DNA from: Clostridiales bacterium
Lineage (GTDB): Bacteria > Bacillota > Clostridia > Lachnospirales > Lachnospiraceae
DNA: 14,277 bases
NCBI GenBank assembly: GCA_020859965.1
Contig: JAJBVF010000473.1
Location: 2,016 to 16,292 of the forward strand
Reading direction: 5' to 3'
The notes under the pieces were generated by a model. The model had not been told where the DNA came from. It searched no databases and worked only from the letters and a program-made list of their open reading frames with translations. Below are positions 1 to 12,200 of this stretch, one piece after another (positions within the stretch are counted from its first letter, which is position 1; the number at the start of each line of letters is the position of its first letter). A program made the translations under genes and the position numbers.

Positions 1-250
1 CCGGTGCTGTTGTCTCCCGCAGGATATACGTGCCTGCCGCAAGGCCCTTGATGGTCTTCACATTTCCATCCGTTACCCATTCCAGCGTATCGCCATAGAT
101 CGTTTCCGCAACAATGACATTGCCATCCGCGTCTTCCGCTGCGACTGTATTCCCGTCTTCATCCTCAGACGTCTCAAGGATATGCAGTGTTGCCCCGGCA
201 AGCGGTTCCTCTTTCCAGCTGTCGGTCTTCGTCACCTGGATCTCAGTCGG
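1..250. repeat. Direct repeat, copy 2 of the 336-bp unit (truncated)
   Basis: Aligned base for base with 337-586 with no gap. Hand comparison gives about 30 differences over 250 bases (near 88% identity). The first 35 bases are identical, as are 131-172 and 467-508 (42 bases). Beyond about 250 the copies diverge. It encodes the core of domain 22. Confidence 0.9.
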
Positions 251-3200
251 CGTGTCCTCCATCGTGATGGATACCACTTCCGCTCCCTGTTTATTCGTCA
301 CGGTAAATACTACGTCATCCGCAAGAATATATCCAGCCGGTGCTGTTGTCTCCCGCAGGATATACGTGCCTACCGCAAGGCCCTTGATGATCTTCACATT
401 TCCATCCGTTAACCACTCCAGGGTCTCTCCGTAGATTGTCTCAGCTACTATTACATTGCCATCCGTGTCTTCCGCTGCGACTGTATTCCCGTCTTCATCC
501 TCAGACGTTTCAAGGATCTGCAGTGTTGCCTCGGCAAGTGCTTCCCTGGTTTTACTGTCGATCTTCGTCACCCGGATCTCGGTCGGCGCATCCTCTACCA
601 GATATACCACATTTCCGTTTTCGTCCACAGTAGTGGAAGCACTCGTTGAAATCGTTCCATCCAGACCAATGTTAAAGGTAATCGATGACGTATACGTATA
701 TCCTGCAGGCGCTGCAGTCTCTGCCAGCAGATACGATTTTCCTGCATCTACATAGGATCCAAAGTCAAAATTCTTTCCTTCTTTGGATACCCATTCAGCA
801 ATCACTTCCCGTGTATCGCTGTCGTAAAGCGTCAGGGTTGCGTCTTTAACATCTTCTTCGGTTCCAAGTTTTACCTTGTTCACAATTAGGTGGATCGGGT
901 CATCCTCTACCACGTATGCTTCACAGGTTTCATCACCCACGATTACCGTTGTGGTTGCTACCGGCGTGGAAATGATTTCCTCGTCTTCTCCAACAGTGTC
1001 GATCGTGATTGTGATCTGCGCGTCCGTGGTCCCAGTTTCTTCGTCTTCCACGTAATCCACTTTGACTGTCAGATCCGGCGAATACGCGTATCCGGTCGGC
1101 GCATATGTCTCTACAAGGGTATATGTGCCTGCCTTTATTCCGGTCAGGGTCACTACATCCCCCGTTGTGAAAGTGAGCGCTTCGCCATAGACGTTCTTCA
1201 CGACCTTTCCGTCTGCATCCTGCAGCTCAAATTTTGCCCCTTCCACATACTCATCCGATTCGCTCTCGCTGTCTACCTTGATGATACGGATTTCATTTGG
1301 CTCATTCGCGATATAATACCCCGTCTCAGATGTACCATAATATGTACCACCATTCAAAGTAAATGTCTTGGTCGCTGTATTTACTGTTACTACCCAGTAA
1401 TTTTTCTCAGGTAATACATATCCATTCGGTGCCACAGTTTCAATGAGATAATAAGTACCGCTCTTAAGCAATTCTTTATTATAAGTTTCTTCTTCTGTAA
1501 CAGGATCCGTCACTTTTTCCACAAATTCTACTTTTCCATTTTCGTCACTGGTCGCCGTATAAAGCGGTGACTTTCCTGTTTTTACTGTAACCCCGGTTAT
1601 TTCATCTGAAGTCTCATCTTTTGTTACATCCACGGAATCCTCGCTGTATAATGCAAATTCTGCTCCGCTAAGTTTATTAGCTTTTGCCAAATCTGTTTCA
1701 TCAATATTATTACCGTCAATCTTTGTAAAGGAGATGGTCATCTTCTTTGCGTTCGTCACGGTCATATTATCTGTGGTCAGATTATTGTCAGCCGCTGGAT
1801 CAGTTTCGCTCGATTCACCTGGGATGTTCAAAATCCAAGCAGATTTGTAGGTTATTTCATTCGTTCCATCATTTACAGTAACTCCATTCTCAATCTTCGA
1901 AATGTTCGTTCCTGTAGCAGCCGCCATATCCAACTCATAGCTGTCGTCCGCATCAATCTCTACAATTACATATTTCTGGAAGTACAACAGGTTTGTAAAG
2001 GTATGGGATGTCTCACCTTCCTCCAGTTTATAAGTATCTACCAGCTTATCTGAAGTCAGCTCTGTAGTTTCATCACTCACTGCATACGGTCCATACACCG
2101 CGAAGGTAGATCCAGCTTCCGGAGTGCTGCCATCTGTATCCTGCTTGGTAACCTTCAGGTCTCTGTAAACTACCAGACCAAGATCCTCAGCCAGATTCCA
2201 TTTGTCGTCGCTGTACAGGAAGAACTTCTCAGAATAGGCGGCGGTGGTTCCCGATGTAATGGTGGAGATTCCGCTCTCTCCGTCGCTTGTTCTAAAGTTA
2301 CTGTCAGTCAGCAAGGAGTCGTTTGTGCCATCGTACATATCCTCCGGATTGTAGGACTTCATAGCTGCCGTGGCAGATGTCAGGCTGTATTTGATACCAT
2401 TTCCGTTGATCGTCGCCAGCAGTTGATACCATGTGGCGTTGGTCGAACCGGCCAATGTCTTCCAATTGATACCGTCATTGTTATAAGCGGTGTCGTCATT
2501 GTACGCGCTGCTGATGTTCGCCGTAGTGAGATTATCAAACAGGAAACGCCAGGATTTACCGATCAAGCTGCTATCAGTCTTCACCGACGAGACGGTAGCC
2601 CCATTATAGATATTCAGCTGGATGGTAATGTTGTTCAATAGGGTTTGCACAACGCTATAGTCAGCATAATTTACGGACCTACTGTTGGAAGTCGAAGCGG
2701 TGCTTGCCCCCGCACCCCCGTCCTTTTTCACATCGTAGGTGTCGGTCACGTCCTCGCTCTCCTGCTTACCGTCGCCATCCGCGTCGATCCATGCCATGCC
2801 GCCAACGCCCACTGGCTCCGTCTCCAGCAGTACATATACATAGTTACTGTCGAGAGTAGAAACGTCTGTCGAAGTCACCTTGTCGATCTGCGTCTGATAG
2901 AGCAGCCGGAAATCATTGTAGGTCGCCAGGTGTGCCTTTTTAGCAGCGTCATCCACGCTCATCTGTGGAACGATCGCTTTGTAGACTAGCTGCAGCTTTT
3001 CGTTATAGCCCAGCGTCACAGTGTCGTCAAAAACCACGGCGAAGGCAGTGATACCACTCTTTTCACCGCTGTAACTGCTCGCCTGTACCCAGCTGCCGGT
3101 CATGCCCTCGTCAAATGTAGCCTGCATTGTGTCAATGTCATTACTGGTTTTCATATTGCCAGTGTAATACCACAGCTTATAATCGGTGATTTCTGTGTCG

Positions 3201-6200
3201 CCAATAGAAACCGATGTAATGCTGTCGAATACAAGATCCCACGCCTTTGTAAGGTTACTGTTGAAACTGATGCCATTTGCCTTCGGGACAATATCCATCA
3301 GTACGATGTTCACAAGATCCTGATTCTCGTTCATGTTGGTCACGGTCAGGCGGAAGTTGGCAAAGCCATCGTCGTCCTCGCCATCAGCCGTGTTGGTCGT
3401 CACCATGCCGCCCTCATCGCCGTGGTACCAGTCGCCGTCTTCGACATCCTGATCACCCTGCACTTCTTTCAGCACGTTTACCGCCGAGGTTGCCTGGTAG
3501 GTGATTGCCACATCATCAGAGATATAGCCGTAACCCGTCAATCCCAATTTTCCCGACTGTTCACGTAGTTCAGTCAAGGTCTGTCCTGTGGTGGTATTAG
3601 CATAAGATCCAGCCCAGGATTCGGTATCTCCCATAAACATGGAACCGGCCATGTTGTCGTGATAAACCGTGCCCGCAGTGGTGCTGGTCACCCAGACGGT
3701 GTTAGTCATGCTGCTGCCAGAATCCAGGTAATTCAGTACAGTAGCGTCCACCGTGGCCTCCAGTGTAATGGTAACGGTTTCGCCCGCCGACAGGCTGCCG
3801 GATGTCACGATTTCAAGCAGGGTATACCCGTCCGAAGTAGTGTGATACACATTTTCGATTGCAAGGGTACTGTTGTCGTTGCTACTGCTGGTGATGGTCA
3901 CGTTGCCATAGAAGGAGTCTTCGTCCGCCGCGCTGACAGCCACAAGACCCTGAGGCAACAGGTCGAGAATCACCGGGTTGTCCATGTCCAGACTTTCAGA
4001 CGAGTTGGTCACGGTAATCGTATACAGCAACGTATTTCCGATGATTGCAACCGTTTCACTGCCCGTTGTCTCATTCACTACGGTTTTCTGGATTTTCAGC
4101 ACAGGCGCGGTCACATTTGGAACCTTGGTCAACTGCGTATCTATTTTTTTCTCAGATGCATCTGTGCCAGTACCAGTACCACTGGTGTTCCAGGAAGTGT
4201 AGTCATAGGTAACGCTGGCAGTGTTCTTGATCTCCGCCACCGCGTAGTATTCTTCTGTTCCGCCGTTCTGATGATAGATGTGCATTGCGACCATGATATC
4301 ATCATTTTCGCTCACCTCAAAGTTGCTGCCCAGATCATAGCCGGTGTAGGTCTTGAGGTTTTCATCATACCAGGTCACAGTGAAGCTGACCACTTTCAGG
4401 TTGCTGTTATTCGGCGTAACGGTCCAGTAGTCGCCGTCCATATTTGCAAGGATCGCTGTCTGATCCTCTGTGTTACCGTCCGAATAAGTAAAGGTTACTT
4501 TCGCTGTAATGCTGGGCTCGAAGATGTCCTTGTCCCCGGTATTGAACACCAGGCTTCTGTAATCGTAGGCCGCATCGGTAGGGATTCTCACCGATGTGAT
4601 GGTGTACTCGTCCTTCAGGTAAGCCGCCGCGTCCGTCTCAGAGACATCCTCTTCCGTGGCATTACTGCCCACACCGTTGTATACCTTCGTCACAAGCAGG
4701 CCGCTGTCTTCCACGGTCAGACCGTTGATTGGGCCGCTGTTCGTCACATCCACGTCCAAGGTGTATTCAAGATTCTGGCCGTCTTCGTTCGTCAGAAGGT
4801 CGGTGTCCAATTCTTTCGTTCCTGACTTATCGAGGGTCAGGCTGTAACTCTGTGTCACGTTGACGAAGGAATCCACAATCATTGCCGTGGTGCCGTTAGC
4901 AGGTACCTCGATGATCTGATACCAGACCTCGTCGGAATTCTCCTTGTCGATAATATAACCACCGCCGCTGGTCGATGTTTCCACCACCAGGTAAGTGCCC
5001 GCCGAGAGATTGCAGGTTTTGGAGGTATAGTTTTCCCCGCTCACTGTTTCTGTGGTCACGGTGGTCACGTATTTTCCGCTGGTCTTTGCAACGGTCACGT
5101 CGTCGCTGGTCAGGGTGTCGCCTGCTCCGTAGGCACTCCCATCGACCTCATAGATCTCCAGGGTAGCCTTAGGCACGGCAGAGCCGGTGCCGTCGCCTTC
5201 CTTAACGAAAGTCACGGCCGGACGGGGCTGGTTGTAGGCGTACAGCTCATAGAGGCTACCTGCATCGATGTTTTCCAGCGTGAACTGATAGCCGGTGTAT
5301 TCAGTGTCACCCACTTTTACGGTACACTCTTTCAACAACTTTTCTTCGGTCGTTTCAGATGTTGTATCACCGGAAACTTCGTTCTCACCATAGGTAGTGA
5401 TAGTATACCACATGGACTCCAGCCCGTCGTAGAGGGTCGTGTTATAGCCGATCTCTGCCAGCATATACACGGTACCTTCAGAATTGATCAGAGTGTCAAA
5501 ATTAATCTGACCGTTGCTGTCCGTAGTGTTAGTCTGCTGAACTGTCCAGGTATTGCCTCCATCCGTACTGCGCAGCAAGGTGAATGTCACGCCGGAGAGC
5601 ACGTCTGCATTCTTATAGCTATGAATATTGTCGTACTTGGTCAGCTTGACATAGACGCCGTTGTTATCCGTAACGGTCAGTCCGCTGCCGGTATCCTCAT
5701 AGGATACCTTATCGCCAGACTTCAATGAAACCTTGATAGTATCTTCATAAAGGGTGTAGCCTTCTGGCGCCACGGTCTCCTTGATGTAGTAAGTCGTGGC
5801 GGTGGTAGAAGTCACAGGAACTTTGATGGTGACGGTGCCGCTTTCAGCGCTGGTCGTGCCGCTGGCAACTTCATTCTCGCAAGCTTCATCACTGTAGACA
5901 GTGAACTTTGCGCCCCCCAACACATTTTTGTTGATATCAATCTTCTGAATAGTCACATAAGCATAACTCAGGTCGTTGGTGAAGCTCACCGTGCCGGAGG
6001 CGTTGTAGGTAAATCCGCTGACCTGGTAGTAGCCATCGTTATCATCATCATTCACGCTCATACCGCTGCTGCTACTGCTGGTCATCTCGGCATTGGACAC
6101 CCACCAGTCGGTTGTGATGTTCTTATCATCGCTGTCGGTCACTTTTTCTTCCTTGATATAGTAGTAGCCGTCCAGCTTGTAGGTGGTATTGCCCTTGGTG

Positions 6201-9200
6201 ACGGTGTAGACGCCGTCTGTCAGCTGCCCCTGCATCTGGATCAGATTCGCCCAGGTGCCGGAGGCGGTCGAAGCGGTACTGCCTGTCGTATTTGTAACAG
6301 AAACGGTCACATTACCACTTGTAGTGGTCAAATTCAGGTCGCAGGCCGGCATGTAGGTCTTGCTGGTCGTATCGTACACATACAGTCCATAGGTAACACT
6401 ATATCCGTTCGACTCGCTGAGCAGTTCTGTGAAGTCCCCCAGGTTGAAGGTCTTGGTCACGCCCAGGCCAACCCTCTTGGTGTCGGTCACGGTCACAGCC
6501 ACGTTGCCGTTGCCGTTCTGCATCGTGTGGTCTGCGGTCATGTCGGCTATCACCGCCACCACCTGGACCTCAGTGTTCTTTTCATATCCGCTGGGGGCAG
6601 TTTCCTCCACAACGGCGTACCAACCGGGGGTCAGGTTGCTGGCTGTGATGGTTCCGTTGGAAGTAGTGGTAACGGTTCCCGCCAGGGACCAGGCGGAGTC
6701 GCCCACAGTATAGGTCGGTTTCGTAAACGTATCCGCCACATAGGGATCGTCTTCGTCCACCTGGAACGCCTGATAATACAGTTCGAAGGTCGCACCGGAG
6801 AGCTTTGTGCTGCTGTCGTTGCTGTCCGTCTTGGTGATGGTCAGCGAACCGGTGCTGGGGTCGTGAATCTTGAGAGTCGCATATGTGGAATTCTCTGTCA
6901 CGCTGCCCGCAATGGAGTCCTCGCAGCCATCCACGTCGCACTCCACCTGGTCATCGATGGACACGCTCACGCCGGACACATAGGTGTCGTACTCGGTGAC
7001 GCTGCTGTCCTGCTCTGCGGTCCCCTTCTCAGCGCTGCGACTAAAGCCGATGGTGATGGTGAAGGACTGGAAGTAAGCGTTGGTGACGCTATTGGGCGTT
7101 GCTGTCTCGATCACCCTGTAGGTGCCAGCGGGCAGGTTGCTGATCTTATAAGCGCCGTTGGCATAAGTGACGGTATAAGTATCCGTGGAGTCCTCAACGT
7201 TGGTCAGCTTGAAGGTCATGCCGCTCAAATTGGCAGAGCTGTTGCTCAGGCTGTACTTCTCAATATACAGGTCAACCGATTGCGGGTCGTAGACGTTGAC
7301 GGTGTTCTTGCCGCTGTTTGCGCTGGTGATCCAGAAGTAACGCATGGCCTTGGTGGTGGTGTTGTCCGCCGCAGTCACGTCCGTGCCGTCCAGGATGACC
7401 TCGTAATTGGTTTCTTCGCCATCGACGCTGACCTCGATCAGGCGGTAGTAGCCCAGAGGCAGTGTCGTCTCGAACTTGCCGTTGCTGTCCGTTGTGAACT
7501 GGGCGTCGTTGGCACTGTCCACATACTCCTTTTCGCTGTAGCTGTAATACTTCCACTCGCCGGCCTTGCTGTCGTAGCGCTGGAGCGCAAAGGTGCTTTC
7601 CAGCGGGACGAGTTCCGTGCTTTCGCCGTCCCCGTCGTCGCTGTAATACGTATCCAGCTCATCGTCGGTCAAACCCTGGGTCGCCGAAGTCAGGTCATAG
7701 CCGTACTTGGTGACGGTCAGGCTGTAGTTCAATGTTGGCATATTGACAATCTGCTCGCGCTCGGTGTTGTCCAGGGCAGCGTCCAGGCCCATGGTGTCCA
7801 CATCGGCGGGGTCGGAGTTGTAATAGTAATCCTCACGGTCCACATCATCCAGGTAGAAATACTTGATGTTGGCCAAGCCGTTGCCGCCGGTGGGCCGGAA
7901 CTGGAGGTACACATCGTACGTATCCGTCAGGTCCACATAATTGCCGTTGTCGGTCTCCTTGATCTCAATGTGGGCATAATAGGAGTAATAACCATAATTC
8001 GTGTTCAGGTAGGATGTCTCTTTCAAATTCTCAGACAGCCCGAACTCGCAGAGGATGTTCTCCATGTTGCTCACATAAGCGCTGTTGCCGTTCTCGCCCG
8101 CCGTGATGGTGCAGTTCGGGTAGGCGTCCGCGAAGGCATACAGGATATTCATAGCCGCCGCGCCGTTGTTGGCGGTCAGGTCGGTCATGGCATCCGTGCT
8201 GGAGATGTCGGCGGAGGAAGCCACGTAGAGCATTCCTGCCCACTTGCTCCATCCGTTGTAATTCGCCAGCTCAGTCATATTGCTGGTGCTGGTCGTGATG
8301 TCCGTGATGTAGGTGACATTCAGCCCGGCGTCCTGGGCAACAGCCACATACCACTGGTTCAGGATCTCCGCGAACTTGAAGCGGGTGCTCACCTGTCCGG
8401 CGTTGTTGTTCGCCTGAGTGAGAGATTCCGTGTCATCTACGTCATATTTTTCTGCAATAGTGCCCGTAGTCGTCTGGGCTTCCGCACCACTGATGACGAA
8501 GGAATTGTTGGTGCCGCTCAGGGAATACTGGAACGTGACGCCGCTAAACGGGGAATAGTCCTCGGTGTCCTCGGTGTCCTCGCCGTACACGTCATAATAA
8601 CCCTTCCACTTGTTCATGAAGATGGTGGAGATCATGTACTGGTGGGACCCGCTGCCGCAGGTGTTCTCCACCTCGAACTTGCTGACCTCAGTGGGGTCAA
8701 AAGACTGGACGCTTGTGGCGTTGGTAGCGCTAAAGCTGCCATCGTTCTCTGCCAGCACCTCCGGGTAAAGAAGGACACGATAATAACTCGTACCGGTTGC
8801 CCAGGTGTGACCCGTGCCGGTGGTGGCCTCTATCAGCCAATAGACATAGGTGTCGTCATAAACGTCTTCCAGGGCCGCCGTACCACCGTTGCTGGTGGTG
8901 TCTGCGCTGACCCGCTCCAAGTCGGTGGCGTCGTAAGTCAGTTCGACTTCGCCGCCTGCGGCCAGAGCAGCAAGCTGCTCATCGGTCAGCTTCTGGCGGT
9001 ACAGGTAGAACATTGCGCCGTTGACGTACCAGGCAGTCACTTCTTCACCATCTATTGTGACTGTGATCTTTTTCGCATCGCCATGGTTTTTCGTCACGCA
9101 GTATTTCAGGATATCGATTTCCAGGTGGAACAAATAGTTCTTCAGGGAGGTCGTTTCCTTGTCCGTCCGCTCCGTGATGTCGGTGTTGTTGTAGGAGATG

Positions 9201-12200
9201 GACTGATAGTTCGCCAGCTGGTCCGCAGTCAGCATTGTGGGCGCAGTCTCGCCTACATAGTCCTCAGAGTAATCGACGGAGGCATACAGCGGGTAGTTGT
9301 CTGCATTCTCATCGGTCACGCCGGACATGCCCAGCACGAACACGTAGTCCTGGTTGTGGCGCAGGCCGGTAAAGGTAGCATAAGCGCCGTCAATACCGTC
9401 GTAAACAGAGGTCGCGTCATCCACATACTCGTAGTGGTCGATACTGCCATCCTCAGCATACACGGCCTTGTACAGGTACACCGTTGCATTTTCCAGAAAG
9501 TATGTGGGCTTGGAGTCGGCGTCCAGATCGTAGTCGATCCACACCACGGGGACGCTCACCGTCAGTTCTGGCTCATCGTAGATATAGAGGTTGTCATCTT
9601 TAATATCCACGGTGGTCACTTCGCCGGCGGTCAACTGCACCGTCAGCACTGTCTCGCTCTCAAAGTAGCCTTCCGGTGCGTCGATCTCCTTGACGTAGTA
9701 GGTGATCTTTTTGCCGTCGTTGTCATACACCTCCAGGCCAGAGAAGGTAACCTGGCCGTTAGCATCAGTGGTGGCCTTTGCTTTCAATGTAGTGCAGTCC
9801 TCATCCGAATAGATACCGATGACTGCGCCGGACAGCGTCGCACTCTTGCCGTCGCTGGTGTCGTAGGCATACTTGGTGATCGTCACGCTGCTGGAGTTGG
9901 AGTAGTTGGTGACAGTTTTGATTTCATATGTCTGATTGGCGGTGATTTTTTCACTGGTGACGTAGGCATAGGCCGTGCTGCCGCCGGAAATAGTGATTTT
10001 CTCCAGGGTCGCCCCAGTCACATCATCATTCGGATAGACCTCCGGCGCAATGTCGCCGCTCTTCACGGTCTCAACAAAAGCGTAGTAGTACCCCGGCTCC
10101 AGAGAGATCGCACCATTCGCCGTATAGGTGCTCTTCGCCTCGTAAAGGGTGTAGGTACCGTCCTGGGTCGCAGACTGATAGACCGTAAAGGTCGCGTTGT
10201 AGTTGGCGGTGCTGACAGAGGTGCCATTGACGGAAACCTTCTTCTTGGTCAGCGTCAGCGTGGGATAGGGTTCGTCATAGAGGGTACCTTCCGCCGCAGT
10301 GGTCCCCTGCTTGACGCCATCCGCATTTTCTGTTGTGGGAACAGCTTTCGTCAGGTCAATGATGATATATTCAATATCATTCCCATCCTTATCCTTCAGA
10401 CCGGAATAGTTGGCAGGGACTGTGGTCTCGTAAACGTGGTAAACATATCCGGCTTCCAACACCAGGGTCGAGCCACCGTTTGCCACGGTACCGCTGGTGT
10501 TCTTCTGAATGGTGCTGTCGCTGGACGTATATTCCGTTTCGGTGTCGTCTTCATTCACCCGGTATACCATATACCCCGCACCGGAGACATAACCGCCAGT
10601 GGTGGTGCTCTTCTTGTAGAGCTTCACCCGCACGTAGGGCAGGACATTGCTCAGCGTTGTCTTGGAGTTGATGGATTCGTAAGCAGTAGCATAGGTCGCT
10701 TTGCCGAGCAGATACATCCCAGTTCCTTTCACCAGGATGGTGCTGCCGTCTTCCAGCGCATAGGAATCGTAAGCGCTGTTGCTGGTGGCCTCTGCCCAGT
10801 AATATTCCTGGGCAGCGTTGCCGTTCAGGATGTTCACATTGTAGATAGTGGCATTGCCGCTTGCGTCGGTGGTCGTGCTGTCAACAATCTCATAGCCGCT
10901 GCCGCTCTGCTTCAACAGATAGACGGTGGTCGCAGTCGAAGTTGTCGCAGCAGTGGTTCTTGCGCCGTCCGTGTTTGCCTGCACGTACTGTTTATAGACG
11001 CTGACCTCGCCAGTGGTCTGGTTCGTCAGGGAAACGGTGATATCACCATCCACCAGCGTGAAGGATTCAGTGGTCACAGTCGCTCCACTCACAGTAGCGG
11101 TAATATCATTGCTGAACAGTGTAGACAGGCTGTAGCCATTCGGCAGAGACTCGATGATCCGGTACTGATACGCCGTCTTCATGGTGCTGTCCGTATAGAC
11201 CGGCAGTCCTTCCAGCGTTGCGGCGGATACAACCGTCGTGCCGGAACTCTTCTCCAACGTGAAGGTCCCGTCTTTTGTGGACCGGATGGTGGTCCATGTC
11301 TCACCGTCGCTGCTCTGTTGCAGCTCGAACACGTTGTCTGCATTAAAGATAGTTTCAAGCCTGGTATCGTCCACACGCACCTGGATCACATTGCCATCGG
11401 CGTCGGTAGAGAGCAGATACTTCTCAAAGGTCAGGGTGGCAGCATTCTGCTTGTTAGAAACAGTATTGGAAACGATATCGCTGCCATTGGTAAAGGTGGT
11501 GGTCGTCTGGTTGGCTTCTACTTCCACCGTATAAGTCTCGGTGTCCAGCAGGCAGCCTTCAAGGGCTTTGGTTTCCTTGATGTAGTAGATGCCAACAGGG
11601 AGTTTCGTGAAGGCCACTTTGCCCTGGCTGTCAGAGGTGGCAGTCGTTACTGCATATTTGCAATCCGCATCCGAATACAGGGTAAATTCCGCCCCTTCCA
11701 GATTTCCAGAGATGGGAGTACCGCTGTAATCGGTCACACTCTTGTTGAAGGAGATGCTGCCCCGTATTTCGGTATTGTAGGCGTTAAGAGTCGCTGCCTG
11801 CCCTGCCGACAGTGTGAAGCTATAGGTTTTATTGTCCGTTGTCGTCAGAACAGTACCGCTGTCGGCAGTAAACTCCGTAAAGGAAGTGTTGGCAATGGTA
11901 TTTTTCGTCTCAGCAATGCTGTAGGTTCCTGCGTTCACATAGAGCAGACCCGTGTATTCCTGAAAACCGCTGTCGGTGATAACAGACAGGGCGCCGCGGG
12001 CGATGGTGATAACGTTGCTGATTGCAACATATTCATCATCAATCTTCGCATACACTTCCGCCTCACTCCCATTCTCATCCAGAATCGTGAAGGTGGCGGT
12101 GCCAGTGTATTCGCTGTCCAACGTGGTGCTGGTCACATAGTTGCCACCGCCATAGATGGAGTTGATATACTTTTCCAGGTCGATTGTCGCCGGGTCTGCT

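Noticed and set aside
1..586. CRISPR array or mobile-element repeats
   Set aside because: The 336-bp unit is coding, in frame and continuous, with no spacers or inverted ends.
3659..4825. Plus-strand open frame of 388 codons
   Set aside because: It is in the same antisense register as the shadow above and lies over clear DUF11-like domains on the minus strand. The same applies to 890-1414, 2423-2641, 2645-2989 and 13634-14227.
7733..8665. von Willebrand factor A domain in the central segment
   Set aside because: No DxSxS MIDAS motif or matching Thr/Asp pattern is visible, although Cna-B adhesins often carry a vWA tip.
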